From Clostridia bacterium (GTDB taxonomy: Bacteria; Bacillota; Clostridia; UBA1212): DNA of 64,000 nt. The notes beneath the pieces are model-generated. The model was given only the letters and a program-made list of their open reading frames with translations. It searched no databases and was not told where the DNA came from. Shown piece after piece: positions 1-8,956 of this stretch; within the stretch, counting starts at the first letter, position 1; every line of letters begins with the position of its first letter. The position numbers and the translations under genes are program-made. The stretch spans positions 1-64,000 of the forward strand of contig JAFTXP010000023.1 in NCBI GenBank assembly GCA_017461545.1. The letters run 5' to 3'.

Positions 1-69
1 AATAGTGGAAATTATAAGTAAAAAAACAACAAAACTCTTCAGATGTGTTGTTTTGAAAAATCTATTCAT
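1..69 (-). CDS. N-terminus of a secreted or membrane protein (cut by window edge)
   Basis: An ATG at 69 on the minus strand follows a strong AGGAGG ribosome binding site by four bases. The 23 codons visible begin MNRFFKTTHLK and then turn strongly hydrophobic (SFVVFLLIISTI), the pattern of a signal peptide or first membrane segment. The reading frame stays open to the window edge, so the product cannot be named. It lies 76 bases downstream of the membrane protein ending at 146 on the same strand and may share its transcript. Confidence 0.6.
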   Translation of the reverse strand, partial: MNRFFKTTHLKSFVVFLLIISTI

Positions 70-145
70 GAAATCCTCCTCTTAAAAAGCCTAATCTTAT
101 GTAAAAAAAGTATAAATTCTATGTAGTCAATATATACTTTATATA

Positions 146-1090
146 TCAATTATCATCATTACCTACAAATGCAATTTGTTCTTCAATAACAGGCTGTTTC
201 TCTTGGTAGAGCGCTACAGTATTGTTGGTTGCTTCACTGTTTTGTCTCTTTCTTTTTGAAATACAGACTTTGCAGATGATGGCCGTTATAAGGCAGATGA
301 CTGCGAGAACGGTATATATAATAATTGCAGTGTAGAAGTATTCACCGATTTTGTCTGCGACAAAATTTGAAAAACGTATAATAATTCTATCGGATTCGGT
401 TTGTGGGTCAGCATAAAATAAAATGTTGAGTACAGAGACTAACGTAAGGTTCAGCAATGCGGCGACTCCATAGTCTACGCACAGCCATATGAAACCATTG
501 AATTTTCTGAATGTACATAAAAATATCAAAGCTGTAAAAACAATTATAAGTGCAATAATTATGTAATGGCAGTTTTTTATAAGTCTGATTCCCTGCGCAA
601 TCTCTTCAACTTCAAATACGTCTCGAAGTTCTTCCATATTATTTATAATGTCCGGCGCCGCTTCAGAGAATACTTTGAGAATCGCCTCTTCATACTGTTG
701 TGAAGTCATATCTTTTGCTTCGGGCGTTGTTTTTTTGAAGATTTTTGTCAATTCATCCATATTTCGTTCTGCTATACGGACAATGTCTTGCTCTTTAAGA
801 TCTGCATCTTCATCCCCGTAGACATATGCAAAAACATAATCTGTGATTTCGGTAAGCAAGTCATCGAAGCAATCACTTTTCATAAATTCCTGTGTGAATT
901 CGGCTGTTTGTTCATCCCCGATAGATATGCTGTCTGCCAGTTCCTCTTTGAGCCCTGTATCGGTAATGAGTTCTTTTATATTGTCTTTATTAATGACGGA
1001 CGTCAGAAAAGATGTTGCAGGTGCTATAATCAATGTTATCACCAACAATACTGACAATAATGCCGCAAGTATGTTTAATACAATTTTCAT
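146..1090 (-). CDS. Conserved-type membrane protein of unknown function
   Basis: 314 residues. One hydrophobic segment lies at the N-terminus (about residues 5-30), then a soluble, acidic, helical stretch of about 140 residues. Three further membrane segments follow at about 173-195, 202-225 and 255-277, and the tail after them is short and charged. The topology suggests a long extracytoplasmic domain between the first segment and the rest. No catalytic motif is visible and I do not recognise a named family, although small clostridial proteins with this layout are common. It starts 17 bases after the stop of the upstream RibD_C-type gene, so the two are probably co-transcribed. Confidence 0.8.
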   Translation of the reverse strand: MKIVLNILAALLSVLLVITLIIAPATSFLTSVINKDNIKELITDTGLKEELADSISIGDEQTAEFTQEFMKSDCFDDLLTEITDYVFAYVYGDEDADLKEQDIVRIAERNMDELTKIFKKTTPEAKDMTSQQYEEAILKVFSEAAPDIINNMEELRDVFEVEEIAQGIRLIKNCHYIIIALIIVFTALIFLCTFRKFNGFIWLCVDYGVAALLNLTLVSVLNILFYADPQTESDRIIIRFSNFVADKIGEYFYTAIIIYTVLAVICLITAIICKVCISKRKRQNSEATNNTVALYQEKQPVIEEQIAFVGNDDN

Positions 1091-1106
1091 AATAATCTCC
1101 TTTAAT

Positions 1107-1808
1107 TTACTTTTTTACGTAGTTTAACCAAATAACACTATTTGGATAATTCGTTACTCCTTTTAGTTTAAAATCTTTGATTGTACCATCACAGAACAGA
1201 GGCTTGCTGTCCTTGTCGGCGATAACGGGTGCAACTACAAGGCTCAATTCATCTATGGCATCAGCGCGTTGAAAGGCTCCGTTGATGATGCTGCCTCCTT
1301 CCAGAAGCAACTTTTTCATGCCGAAAAGGGAATAAAGTTTTTTCAGTGCAATGTCTATATCAATATCATCGTTGCCTGCAAAAATATATGATATTTTTGT
1401 TTTTCTTAAATATTCCAAGTAAGCCGGCGATGTATCCTTGCTTAAAACTTCTATTATGTGAGCATTGTCGTACCCGGGATCTTCGTCTGATATTGAAGAA
1501 GTTTTCCAGCCGAGGGTTCCTTTTCTGTCAAAGGCAACTGCAAAAAATGTCGCAGCAGGGTCAGCAATAAAGTCATCAAAATTTTCATCAGCGGAACCGC
1601 TTATTTTACTTAAATCAGCTTTTGCGCCTCCGGTAAAACTTCCTTCCATTGTGACTCTTCCGCAGGCGTATCCGTCAGCTTTGTATGCGCGGTTTATTTC
1701 GTAATAAATATCAATTGCTTTTTCACATTCGGGTCTGTAAAGAAAATCACCGGTAACTTTTCCGTCAATTGATGTTGTCATATGGCAAATAACGTACGGC
1801 TTATTCAT
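1107..1808 (-). CDS. RibD C-terminal / dihydrofolate reductase-like family protein
   Basis: 233 residues that read as a RibD_C domain, an NADPH-dependent reductase fold related to the reductase half of riboflavin enzyme RibD. Visible marks are the N-terminal CHMTTSIDGKVTGDF, the mid-protein reductase core and the nucleotide-binding LLLEGGSIINGAF near residues 165-180. The deaminase half of RibD is absent and no other rib genes are nearby. A stand-alone reductase of this family is therefore more likely than riboflavin synthesis, and its substrate is unknown. A GGAG site ten bases before the ATG supports the start. It heads a short minus-strand group with the membrane protein at 146-1090. Confidence 0.8.
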   Translation of the reverse strand: MNKPYVICHMTTSIDGKVTGDFLYRPECEKAIDIYYEINRAYKADGYACGRVTMEGSFTGGAKADLSKISGSADENFDDFIADPAATFFAVAFDRKGTLGWKTSSISDEDPGYDNAHIIEVLSKDTSPAYLEYLRKTKISYIFAGNDDIDIDIALKKLYSLFGMKKLLLEGGSIINGAFQRADAIDELSLVVAPVIADKDSKPLFCDGTIKDFKLKGVTNYPNSVIWLNYVKK

Positions 1809-1872
1809 AAAATATTTACTCCAATTTGATTAAGTTCGGTCAAAATAGTAAATCCGAAAACCGAATGTACTG

Positions 1873-2073
1873 TTAGTCTTTTGTCTTGTAATAAAGCATA
1901 CAGTGGCAGTATCCTTCAAAGTCGGGGTCTGCTATCTGGTCGCGGAACTCTTTGCATATACATTTGTTTTCTTCGGTTTTCTGAAGACGGCAGGGACAGT
2001 ATCCTCCTTTTGCTTTAAGTCCTTCTTTTATGGTTGCAACGAGTTCTTTGTCTTCGTTCAATCTTATTGCCAT
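1873..2073 (-). CDS. Ferredoxin-thioredoxin reductase catalytic-chain-like protein
   Basis: 66 residues from an ATG placed eight bases after AAAGGAGAG. A longer reading from 2097 has no such site. The cysteine pattern CPC, CIC, CHC (GYCPCRLQ, NKCICKEF, GYCHCMLY) is that of the FTR beta chain, which carries a [4Fe-4S] cluster and a redox-active disulfide used to reduce thioredoxin. The family is known as a stand-alone small protein in many anaerobes without the variable alpha chain, and none is seen here. It follows the HD-domain gene by 16 bases, with the ribosome binding site close behind that gene's stop, so translation is probably coupled. Confidence 0.85.
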   Translation of the reverse strand: MAIRLNEDKELVATIKEGLKAKGGYCPCRLQKTEENKCICKEFRDQIADPDFEGYCHCMLYYKTKD

Positions 2074-2089
2074 ATAAAAATCTCTCCTT

Positions 2090-2593
2090 TTATTCAAAAA
2101 TCAATCCCTCTATCGGAGTTTCAAGTGTTTCTGCCAATTCTTTTACGGCTTTTGGTATTTCAGGTGAAAAGTCCATGAACCATTCAACACTTTCAATAAT
2201 ATATTTTCGTTTAAAGTCTTCGCTTGAAACAGTTGCGCTGCGGAGATTGTGAAGTCTGTCGGCCGCTTTTACCTTGAATGCAATGTCGTTTTTTTTGATT
2301 GCGTCGATATATTCACTCATAATATATCCTTTTTTCTTTGTGAGCAGCCTGACTGCCTCAAGAATGTCTGGTCCGCCCAGCCTGAGAATTTCCTCTTCCG
2401 TAGCGTCGGTGTCCTCGAGCAGGTCGTGAAAAAGTCCGGCAATCTGATATTCCTCCCCGAATCCGAGATTTTTCAATATTTCAGCTACCTCAATCGGATG
2501 TGTTATGTACGGCAAACCGCCTATTCTGAACTGCTGGCGGTGCTTATTGGTTGCGTATTCGAGTGCTTTTTTATATTTATCGGAATATACCAT
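2090..2593 (-). CDS. HD-domain phosphohydrolase (RelA/SpoT hydrolase-like, small)
   Basis: 167 residues when started at MVYSDKYK, which sits six bases after an AGGGAG site. The HD-type metal ligands are clear: ITHPIEVA, GLFHDLLEDT (the HD pair) and DRLHNLRSA near residue 110. This matches the hydrolase domain found at the N-terminus of Rel/Spo proteins, but the synthetase and regulatory domains are missing. It could be a small alarmone hydrolase (SAH/Mesh1-like) or act on another nucleotide; the sequence alone does not decide. It sits just upstream of the FTR-like gene on the same strand. Confidence 0.8.
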   Translation of the reverse strand: MVYSDKYKKALEYATNKHRQQFRIGGLPYITHPIEVAEILKNLGFGEEYQIAGLFHDLLEDTDATEEEILRLGGPDILEAVRLLTKKKGYIMSEYIDAIKKNDIAFKVKAADRLHNLRSATVSSEDFKRKYIIESVEWFMDFSPEIPKAVKELAETLETPIEGLIFE

Positions 2594-2749
2594 TTTTTCT
2601 CCCTTGTGCAGCTTACTGAAGTATTTGATGTTCAATTGTCATCTACGATGATTTTAGTACTTTTCTGTTTCATTATGCAATATTAATTTTAAAGATGAAC
2701 AAAAAGAAGTTTTTTGAAATATATATATTAAACAACAGAAGATGTTGTG

Positions 2750-2778
2750 TTGACCTTAAAAAATTAAAGGAGTATAAT
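2750..2778 (+). promoter_or_regulatory. Sigma-A promoter of serC-serA
   Basis: TTGACC (2750-2755), a 17-base spacer and a perfect TATAAT (2773-2778). Transcription would start near 2785, leaving a very AT-rich leader of about 89 bases before serC. No T-box, riboswitch or attenuator was recognised in that leader. Confidence 0.75.
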
Positions 2779-2873
2779 GATAATTCAATTTGATTTAATT
2801 TTCAGTAATTGGTTAAATTGTAAAAAAATAAAAAATATTTTAAATTTTGTAAAAAATTTTTGGAGGCGTTAGT

Positions 2874-3968
2874 ATGGATCGCGTATATAATTTTTCAGCA
2901 GGCCCTTCTGTTATCGCAGAAAGCGTACTTAAAAAAGCTCAGAGCGAACTCGTAAATTTCGGCGATGCCGGTATGTCAGTTATGGAGATGAGCCACAGAT
3001 CGGCTGTTTATCAGTCTATCATTGATGAGACAGAAGCTCTTCTTCGTCAGATTCTCGGAATTTCAGACGATTATCATGTTCTTTTCTTGCAGGGCGGTGC
3101 TTCTTCACAGTTTGCTATGATTCCTATGAATCTTGCTACAAAAACAGGTAAGATCGACCTCGTTCTCACAGGACAGTGGGCTTCTAAAGCTCAGCAGGAA
3201 GCTTCTAAATATTGTGAGGTAAATGTTGTCGGTTCCAGCAAGGACAAAACTTACAGCTACATCCCGAAACTCGATCCTGCTACTTTTAATAAAGACGCAG
3301 ATTATTTCTACATCTGTTCAAACAACACTATCTACGGAACCCGTTTTGCAGAGCTTCCCGAAGTCGGAAATGTTCCGCTCGTAGCTGATATGTCTTCTTG
3401 CATCTTGTCCGAGAAGATTGATGTTTCAAAATACGGTCTTATTTTTGCGGGTGCGCAGAAGAACATGGGACCTGCAGGTCTTACTGTTGTTATTGTAAGA
3501 AAAGATCTCGTAGGAAACAAAATGGATATCACTCCTACTATGTTTGACTACGAAATTCACGCTAAAAACGGTTCTATGTATAACACTCCGCCTACGTTTG
3601 CTATTTATATGTGCAAGCTCGTTTTGGAGTGGCTCCGTGACCTCGGCGGTATCGAAGTTATGGAAAAGATAAATCATGAGAAGGCTGCTATTTTCTATGA
3701 CTTCCTTGATTCATCAGAACTCTTCAATGCTACTGTTATGGGCGCTGACCGTTCATATATGAACATTCCTTTCGTTACAGGTAACGAAGATATTGATAAG
3801 GATTTTGTAAAAAAAGCAACGAGCAGCGGTTTTGTTAACCTTAAGGGCCACAGATCTGTAGGCGGTATGAGAGCATCTATCTATAACGCTATGCCGGTAG
3901 AGGGTGTTAAGGCTCTTGTTGAGTTTATGAAGCAGTATGAAATGGATTATAAGAAGGGAGCTATTTAA
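2874..3968 (+). CDS. serC: Phosphoserine aminotransferase SerC
   Basis: 364 residues, a normal length for this fold-type I PLP enzyme. It converts 3-phosphohydroxypyruvate plus glutamate to phosphoserine in the cytoplasm, the second step of serine synthesis. The N-terminus MDRVYNFSAGPSVI is diagnostic, LQGGASSQFAM is the phosphate-binding region, and FAGAQKNMGPAG holds the PLP-binding lysine. The C-terminal RSVGGMRASIYNAMP matches the family end. TTTTTGGAGGCG precedes the ATG. serA follows after two bases, so the genes form a tight operon driven from the promoter at 2750. Confidence 0.97.
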   Translation: MDRVYNFSAGPSVIAESVLKKAQSELVNFGDAGMSVMEMSHRSAVYQSIIDETEALLRQILGISDDYHVLFLQGGASSQFAMIPMNLATKTGKIDLVLTGQWASKAQQEASKYCEVNVVGSSKDKTYSYIPKLDPATFNKDADYFYICSNNTIYGTRFAELPEVGNVPLVADMSSCILSEKIDVSKYGLIFAGAQKNMGPAGLTVVIVRKDLVGNKMDITPTMFDYEIHAKNGSMYNTPPTFAIYMCKLVLEWLRDLGGIEVMEKINHEKAAIFYDFLDSSELFNATVMGADRSYMNIPFVTGNEDIDKDFVKKATSSGFVNLKGHRSVGGMRASIYNAMPVEGVKALVEFMKQYEMDYKKGAI

Positions 3969-3970
3969 TA

Positions 3971-5134
3971 ATGGCTAAAGTAAAATTGATGAATAAAATC
4001 GCTTCTGTCGGCGTTGATATTCTTAAAAATGCCGGATATGAAGTAGGAGAAGATGTGGCAAATGCAGAAGGTATCATGGTTCGTTCCGCATCTCTTCATG
4101 AAGTTGAATTTGACAAAGAATTGCTCGGTATTGCAAGAGCCGGTGCAGGCGTAAACAATATTCCTGTTGATGCATGTGCTGAAAAGGGTATCGTTGTATT
4201 TAACACTCCGGGCGCTAATGCAAATGCCGTTAAAGAACTTACTATCGCTGCACTCCTTCTTTCTTCAAGAAAGATAAATGCAGGTATCGAGTGGGCAAAG
4301 ACTCTTAAGGGCGAGCCTGATGCTGCAAAATTGGTAGAAAAAGGAAAGTCTAAGTTTGAGGGCCCTGAGATTCTCGGAAAGAAGCTCGGTGTTATCGGTC
4401 TCGGAGCAATCGGTGTTATGGTTGCTAACGCTGCTAAAAACCTCGGAATGGATGTATACGGTTACGACCCGTACATTTCCGTAAACGCTGCATGGGGACT
4501 TTCAAGAGGTGTTCACAAGGCTGATACTTTGAAAGAAATTTACGAAAACAGTGATTATATCACAATTCACGTTCCGTATATGCCTGCTACAAAAGACTAC
4601 ATAAATGCTGACGCTCTTGCTCAGATGAAGGACGGCGTTCGTATCATTAACTGCTCAAGAGGCGAAGTTGTAAATAACGCTGCTATCGGTGCTGCTCTTG
4701 AGTCCGGTAAAGTTGCTTGCTATGTAACAGACTTTGCTAATGTTGAGTCTTTGGAGCTTCCGAATACGATTTGTATGCCTCACCTCGGTGCAACAACTCC
4801 TGAGTCTGAGACAAACTGTGCTATCATGGCTGCTAAAGAGCTTGATAACTACATAAAGAATGGTATCATCAAAAACAGTGTTAACTTCCCTGATTTTGAA
4901 GATGCAAGAGATTGCGATGTCAGAGTTTGCATTATTCATAAGAACATTCCGAATATGCTCGCAACTCTTTCAGGTGCGTTCTCTAAGAACAATATCAATA
5001 TCGAGCACATGACAAGCAAGTCCAAAAAAGATTTTGCATATACTGTTCTTGATATCAACGGCGATGCTCCGGCTGACATCATTGCTGCAATCGGAGAGGT
5101 TGACGGTGTTATCCGTGTAAGAGTTATCAAATAA
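3971..5134 (+). CDS. serA: D-3-phosphoglycerate dehydrogenase SerA
   Basis: 387 residues. It oxidises 3-phosphoglycerate to 3-phosphohydroxypyruvate with NAD, the first step of serine synthesis. The Rossmann motif GVIGLGAIGVMVANAA lies near residue 140, the NCSRGEVV and MPHLGATTPESE segments carry the active-site arginine and histidine regions, and an ACT-like domain at about 315-387 would give feedback control by serine. It is the short type (one ACT domain, no intervening domain). The pathway order in the operon is reversed (serC first). No serB is in the window. The ATG follows serC by two bases. Confidence 0.96.
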   Translation: MAKVKLMNKIASVGVDILKNAGYEVGEDVANAEGIMVRSASLHEVEFDKELLGIARAGAGVNNIPVDACAEKGIVVFNTPGANANAVKELTIAALLLSSRKINAGIEWAKTLKGEPDAAKLVEKGKSKFEGPEILGKKLGVIGLGAIGVMVANAAKNLGMDVYGYDPYISVNAAWGLSRGVHKADTLKEIYENSDYITIHVPYMPATKDYINADALAQMKDGVRIINCSRGEVVNNAAIGAALESGKVACYVTDFANVESLELPNTICMPHLGATTPESETNCAIMAAKELDNYIKNGIIKNSVNFPDFEDARDCDVRVCIIHKNIPNMLATLSGAFSKNNINIEHMTSKSKKDFAYTVLDINGDAPADIIAAIGEVDGVIRVRVIK

Positions 5135-5162
5135 GAAAACTTGGGAAATTTGTTGATTTAAG

Positions 5163-5194
5163 TCGGGCGGATAGAAATGTTCGTCCGATTTTTT
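5163..5194 (+). terminator. Terminator after serCA
   Basis: A 9-bp stem (5163-5171 with 5180-5188, two G-U pairs) followed by a run of T, 28 bases after the serA stop. Confidence 0.75.
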
Positions 5195-5338
5195 TGCGGA
5201 ATTTCGGGGTAGAGTAGTGCTTTGGAAACGGCAGGGTAGAGGAGTAGAGTGGCGGAGAAGTGCGGTTTTCACGCTCATGTGGTTTGCAGAGTGTCGGATT
5301 TTGTCAAAAAATGTCGGAGAGGGCAAAGATAAAAAAGA

Positions 5339-5535
5339 TTGGAATTTTAATAAGTTGGGCATATTATAATAGCAGATTTTCTGATAAGTTGATGAAAAGT
5401 GTATTAGCTCATTGACTTTCCGAAGAAGATTTGTTAAGCTCTCGTTAGAGAAAGTTTACTACCGACCGACAGGTGGTATATAAATGGTTGGGTTGAAAGT
5501 ATAGGCCTCCGCCGGCATTGGTGGAGGCTTTTTTT
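5339..5535 (+). ncRNA. Candidate structured small RNA with its own promoter and terminator
   Basis: The 555-base gap between serA and the acetyltransferase contains no ORF with a ribosome binding site. A promoter-like TTGGAA (5339-5344), 17 bases, TATTAT (5362-5367) would start a transcript near 5376. It would end at a strong terminator: 9-bp stem 5505-5513 with 5520-5528, loop of six, then seven T. In between are paired segments: ACTTTC 5415-5420 with GAAAGT 5450-5455 enclosing a CTCT/AGAG hairpin, and TACC/GGTA around 5458-5478. The roughly 155-nt size and self-contained transcription unit fit a stand-alone ncRNA. I do not recognise the family with certainty; raiA-motif and 6S RNA are the families I would test first. 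It could also be a leader of the gene at 5690. Confidence 0.5.
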
Positions 5536-5689
5536 ACCGGAGTATTGGGTACATAAAGAAGGCTGTTTTTTATATTATAAAAGATTCCTCTTTGGATGAT
5601 ATGGATGAACCATAACAGCTGGATGTCATGAGAATAATTGAGAAGTTAACTAAGAAATAACGATTTTTGCGAGGTAGAGGATTGGTTTT

Positions 5690-6202
5690 ATGCATAAAAA
5701 TATTTTTAAAATAATTGAAATGACCGAGGCTTTTGCCCGGGAAATATCGTGCTGGAAGTACGAGGGGCAATATTCCGTCTACAGTTTTGACGGAGACGAA
5801 GAAGAGTTTTTACAGCTCATGAACGGGCTTCATCTGCCTGTAGTTTTTCGTAACAGCAAAGAGCTTGCAGGGTTCATTGCTGTAGGCCCTGCGGGTCAGG
5901 TTAAAAATAAAAAATCAGCACGTATATATGCTGATGAAAGTTTTACCGATTTTGCTCTGGGATTGCGTCCTGATTTGTGCGGACAGGGAAGAGGCTACGG
6001 CGATTATCTCTTAAAAGCGTGCATAAGTTTTTTGAAAGATGAATTTCCGGATGACGGTCTGCGCCTGACCGTTGCCTCCGACAATCTGCGCGCCAAAAGG
6101 GTATATGAAAGAAACGGTTTTAAAACTGTTTTTGAATTTAAGAAGTTTACCGATACTCCGGACGGAAGAAAACTTATAAAGTATGAAATAATGCAGCTCT
6201 GA
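5690..6202 (+). CDS. GNAT-family N-acetyltransferase
   Basis: 170 residues. The acetyl-CoA-binding motif A reads LRPDLCGQGRGYGDYLLKA (about residues 91-110) and motif B NLRAKRVYERNGF (about 133-145), both standard for GNAT enzymes of the RimI type. The acceptor substrate cannot be inferred. An AGAGG site lies nine bases before the ATG. It is transcribed toward the XRE regulator with only three bases between the two stop codons, and the hairpin shared by both ends probably terminates both transcripts. Confidence 0.88.
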   Translation: MHKNIFKIIEMTEAFAREISCWKYEGQYSVYSFDGDEEEFLQLMNGLHLPVVFRNSKELAGFIAVGPAGQVKNKKSARIYADESFTDFALGLRPDLCGQGRGYGDYLLKACISFLKDEFPDDGLRLTVASDNLRAKRVYERNGFKTVFEFKKFTDTPDGRKLIKYEIMQL

Positions 6203-6218
6203 AAATCAGGGCTGCATT
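6190..6218. terminator. Shared hairpin over two convergent stop codons
   Basis: AATGCAGC (6190-6197) pairs with GCTGCATT (6211-6218), with an inner CTG/CAG pairing. The hairpin includes the last codons of both the GNAT gene and the convergent XRE gene. T-rich sequence follows on the plus strand. Confidence 0.55.
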
Positions 6219-6880
6219 TCTTCTTGAATTTCTTCGCTTTTTTGCTCTTTCTTTGAGGACTTTGATTTTATATAATCGGAGCCCGCTTTGACTTTCGATT
6301 TTATAAAGGACCAGCAAACGATAATAGCCTGTCCGGGTATTCCGAGTAAGAATATTTCCCAGACGTTAATTCCGCAGAATAACAGGGTTATAAATATCGC
6401 TGAGACTGATGTCCACATTAAAAGTGAAATTATTACAAAATTTCTTCGTTTATTAAACCACATGCACGTGAAAACAAGCCAGACGATAATCGCCACCGGA
6501 ATTGCATAGACGAATGTCAATAATGACGCCTGTAACGATATTGAGGAATCTAGTATAACGAATATCAATGTGGCTATGAGCAGTACGAGAAAAATACTGA
6601 TTATACAAATCGCTACTCTGTTGTTTTTTTGTGTTTTATTATATGTTTTTATTTTATTTTCTTTTTCGTGGTATTCTGAGACTAAATAGTCAAGTGAGAC
6701 TCCGAACAGATCTGCTATGGCTTTCAGAACGACAATGTCCGGCACGGATTCCCCGCGCTCCCATTTGGAAACTGCCTTGTCCGTGTAGCTTAGATTGGCG
6801 GCTAAATCCGCCTGTGTCATGCCTTTCTTTTTTCTCAAATCACTGATATTGTCAGCGATGATAAGTTTTAAATCTTTCAT
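6206..6880 (-). CDS. XRE-family transcriptional regulator with membrane segments
   Basis: 224 residues. The N-terminal helix-turn-helix reads IADNISDLRKKKGMTQADLAANLSYTDKAVSKWERGESVPD, a Cro/CI (HTH_3) domain over residues 8-60. A charged linker and four hydrophobic segments between about 85 and 200 follow, then a Lys/Glu-rich tail. Such membrane-tethered XRE proteins are frequent in Firmicutes; the signal sensed is unknown. The ATG at 6880 is preferred over an upstream in-frame ATG because the promoter at 6924-6953 would start transcription near 6917, and GGTGG lies before this ATG. Confidence 0.82.
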   Translation of the reverse strand: MKDLKLIIADNISDLRKKKGMTQADLAANLSYTDKAVSKWERGESVPDIVVLKAIADLFGVSLDYLVSEYHEKENKIKTYNKTQKNNRVAICIISIFLVLLIATLIFVILDSSISLQASLLTFVYAIPVAIIVWLVFTCMWFNKRRNFVIISLLMWTSVSAIFITLLFCGINVWEIFLLGIPGQAIIVCWSFIKSKVKAGSDYIKSKSSKKEQKSEEIQEEMQP

Positions 6881-6923
6881 ATTAAAATCCACCGTAAATT
6901 TTATAAGTGAAATCGTATAATTC

Positions 6924-6953
6924 ATTATAACATGCAAAAAGCCTTTAATACAA
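6924..6953 (-). promoter_or_regulatory. Promoter of the XRE regulator
   Basis: On the minus strand TTGTAT (6953-6948), 18 bases, TATAAT (6929-6924). It fixes the start of the XRE gene downstream of about 6917. The rest of the 322-base divergent gap (6881-7202) shows only imperfect inverted repeats around 6964-7024 and no clear promoter for the divergent fakA-type gene. Confidence 0.6.
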
Positions 6954-7202
6954 GCAAAAACAAGAATTCTCCCATGAGTAGAATTGCTGAATTTTCACTC
7001 TACCGGGCTGTATTCTTGCGGAATACCCCGGAATTACCGATGTAGATTGAATTTATTTTCCGCATGGATTAATATAATCTCGACAAAGGTGGCGCAAAAT
7101 GAAAGCTTTGCGGCTGATTTGCCGGTGATAAATTTGATAAATCAGAATTATCATGATTGATTGAAAATAACTTGATTTGAATACAATGTTAGGAGAGACG
7201 GT

Positions 7203-8903
7203 ATGGATTCTGCGAATAACAACAATAATACAAATTCTGAAAATGAGAAATTCCTTGACGGAGAGCTTTTTGCCAAGATGGTGAGAGGCGGCGCTGCGCA
7301 GCTTCGCTCAAATGCCGAAGAGGTAAATAACCTCAACGTATTCCCAGTTCCGGACGGTGACACCGGTGACAATATGTGTATGACAATAGAGGGCGGCGTT
7401 GCCGCACTTGACGGAGTATCTCAGTATGACGGTCTTGCAGATGTAATGAAGTCTCTTTCAAAAGGAATGTTGCTCGGCGCAAGAGGTAACTCGGGCGTTA
7501 TTCTTTCACAGATGTTTGCCGGAATGGCAGTAGAGCTTGAGGGTTGTATCGTCGCCGATGTTGATTCGGTAGGTAAGGCTTTGAAGCGCGGCGTAAAACA
7601 GGCTTATGCGTCAGTTCTTACACCTACAGAGGGAACGATTCTGACTGTTGCCCGTGAAGCGGTTGACCACGCGGTATCAAGACTTAACGAAGACAGTACA
7701 ATAAAGACCCTTTTCGACGATTTGCTCACAGAGATGTACGCTTCTCTCCAGAGAACACCGGATCTCCTTGCGGCGCTCAGAGAAGCGTCTGTTGTAGACA
7801 GCGGCGGAGCCGGACTCTTCTACATCATGGACGGATTTAATAAAGTTCTTAACGGACAGAAGCTCGATGCCCTTATGGAGAGCAAGCCGGCGGTAAAGCA
7901 GCCGACTGTTGATCTCAGTTCATTCGGCCCTGACAGCGAGATGGAATTCGGCTACTGTACAGAATTTTTACTTCAGCTCCAGAACAAGAAAGTAGATGTG
8001 GAGGCTTTCAGCGCAGATACAATTACCGAGTATTTGCAGGGTATCGGAAACTCAATTGTTTCCTTCAAGACAGACAGTATTATAAAGGTTCACGTTCACA
8101 CAATGACACCGGGTGCTGTAATAGAGTATTGCAGACAGTTCGGTGAGCTTCTCACTGTTAAGATTGAAAATATGTCCGTACAGCACAACGAGAGCAAAGA
8201 AGTAACTGAAAAACAGCAGATTGACAATACTCCTGCAAAAAAATACGGTATCGTATCGGTTGCACAGGGTGACGGAATCGCACAGATTTTCACAGAGATG
8301 GGTGTTGACGTAATCGTAAACGGCGGTCAGACACAGAACCCCTCAACTGCTGATTTCCTTGATGCGTTCAAAAAAGTAAAAGCAGAACATATTTTTGTTT
8401 TCCCGAACAATGGAAACATAGTACTTGCTGCAAAGCAGGCTGCCGAAATATACGAGGATGCTCAGATTCACGTAATAGAGAGCAAAGACCTCGGCGCGGG
8501 ATATATAGGACTTTCATTGATTGACTTTGAAGCGGAAACCCCTGAGGATATTGAAGCTCAGATTTATGATTCAATGAAAGGTGCCGTTACGGCAAGCATT
8601 TCGCCGTCGATAAGAGATGCGGATATGAACGGTGTTCATGTAAATAAAGGCGAGTTTATCGGAATCATGGCAAAGCAAATCACAGCTTCGGCTGAAAACA
8701 AAATAGATACAGCAAAGGCTGTTCTTCATTCAATATTTGATGGTGGAGAAAAGACAATGCTTACAGTATTTACGGGCAAGGATGCAACAGCTGCAGACGT
8801 TGCAGAGCTCGAATCTGCTGTGGCAAAAGAGTTCCCGGACGTTGAAGCATATTTTGCGGAGGGCGGCCAGGACGTTTATCCGTTCATCTTTGTAGCGGAA
8901 TAA
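7203..8903 (+). CDS. fakA: DAK2-domain fatty acid kinase FakA (YloV family)
   Basis: 566 residues. An N-terminal DAK2 ATP-binding domain is shown by NNLNVFPVPDGDTGDNMCMT (near residue 48), ARGNSGVILSQMFAG and SGGAGLFYIMDGF. The middle region and the C-terminal DegV-like dimerisation domain (about 340-566) match YloV/FakA. FakA phosphorylates a fatty acid held by a FakB (DegV) protein, feeding acyl-phosphate to phospholipid synthesis. A FakB-type gene lies in this window at 27907-28785. Asp-rich PDGDTGDN gives the Mg-ATP ligands. The usual neighbours (rpmB, asp23, recG) are not seen here. AGGAGAG precedes the ATG. Confidence 0.9.
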   Translation: MDSANNNNNTNSENEKFLDGELFAKMVRGGAAQLRSNAEEVNNLNVFPVPDGDTGDNMCMTIEGGVAALDGVSQYDGLADVMKSLSKGMLLGARGNSGVILSQMFAGMAVELEGCIVADVDSVGKALKRGVKQAYASVLTPTEGTILTVAREAVDHAVSRLNEDSTIKTLFDDLLTEMYASLQRTPDLLAALREASVVDSGGAGLFYIMDGFNKVLNGQKLDALMESKPAVKQPTVDLSSFGPDSEMEFGYCTEFLLQLQNKKVDVEAFSADTITEYLQGIGNSIVSFKTDSIIKVHVHTMTPGAVIEYCRQFGELLTVKIENMSVQHNESKEVTEKQQIDNTPAKKYGIVSVAQGDGIAQIFTEMGVDVIVNGGQTQNPSTADFLDAFKKVKAEHIFVFPNNGNIVLAAKQAAEIYEDAQIHVIESKDLGAGYIGLSLIDFEAETPEDIEAQIYDSMKGAVTASISPSIRDADMNGVHVNKGEFIGIMAKQITASAENKIDTAKAVLHSIFDGGEKTMLTVFTGKDATAADVAELESAVAKEFPDVEAYFAEGGQDVYPFIFVAE

Positions 8904-8956
8904 TTTCAAAAAAGGCGGGCTGATAAATCAGCCCGTTATCAATTAGGAGACTCAAA

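Noticed and set aside
2785-2873. serC leader examined for a T-box or riboswitch
   Set aside because: It is almost pure A/T with no conserved T-box or aptamer sequence and no antiterminator pair.
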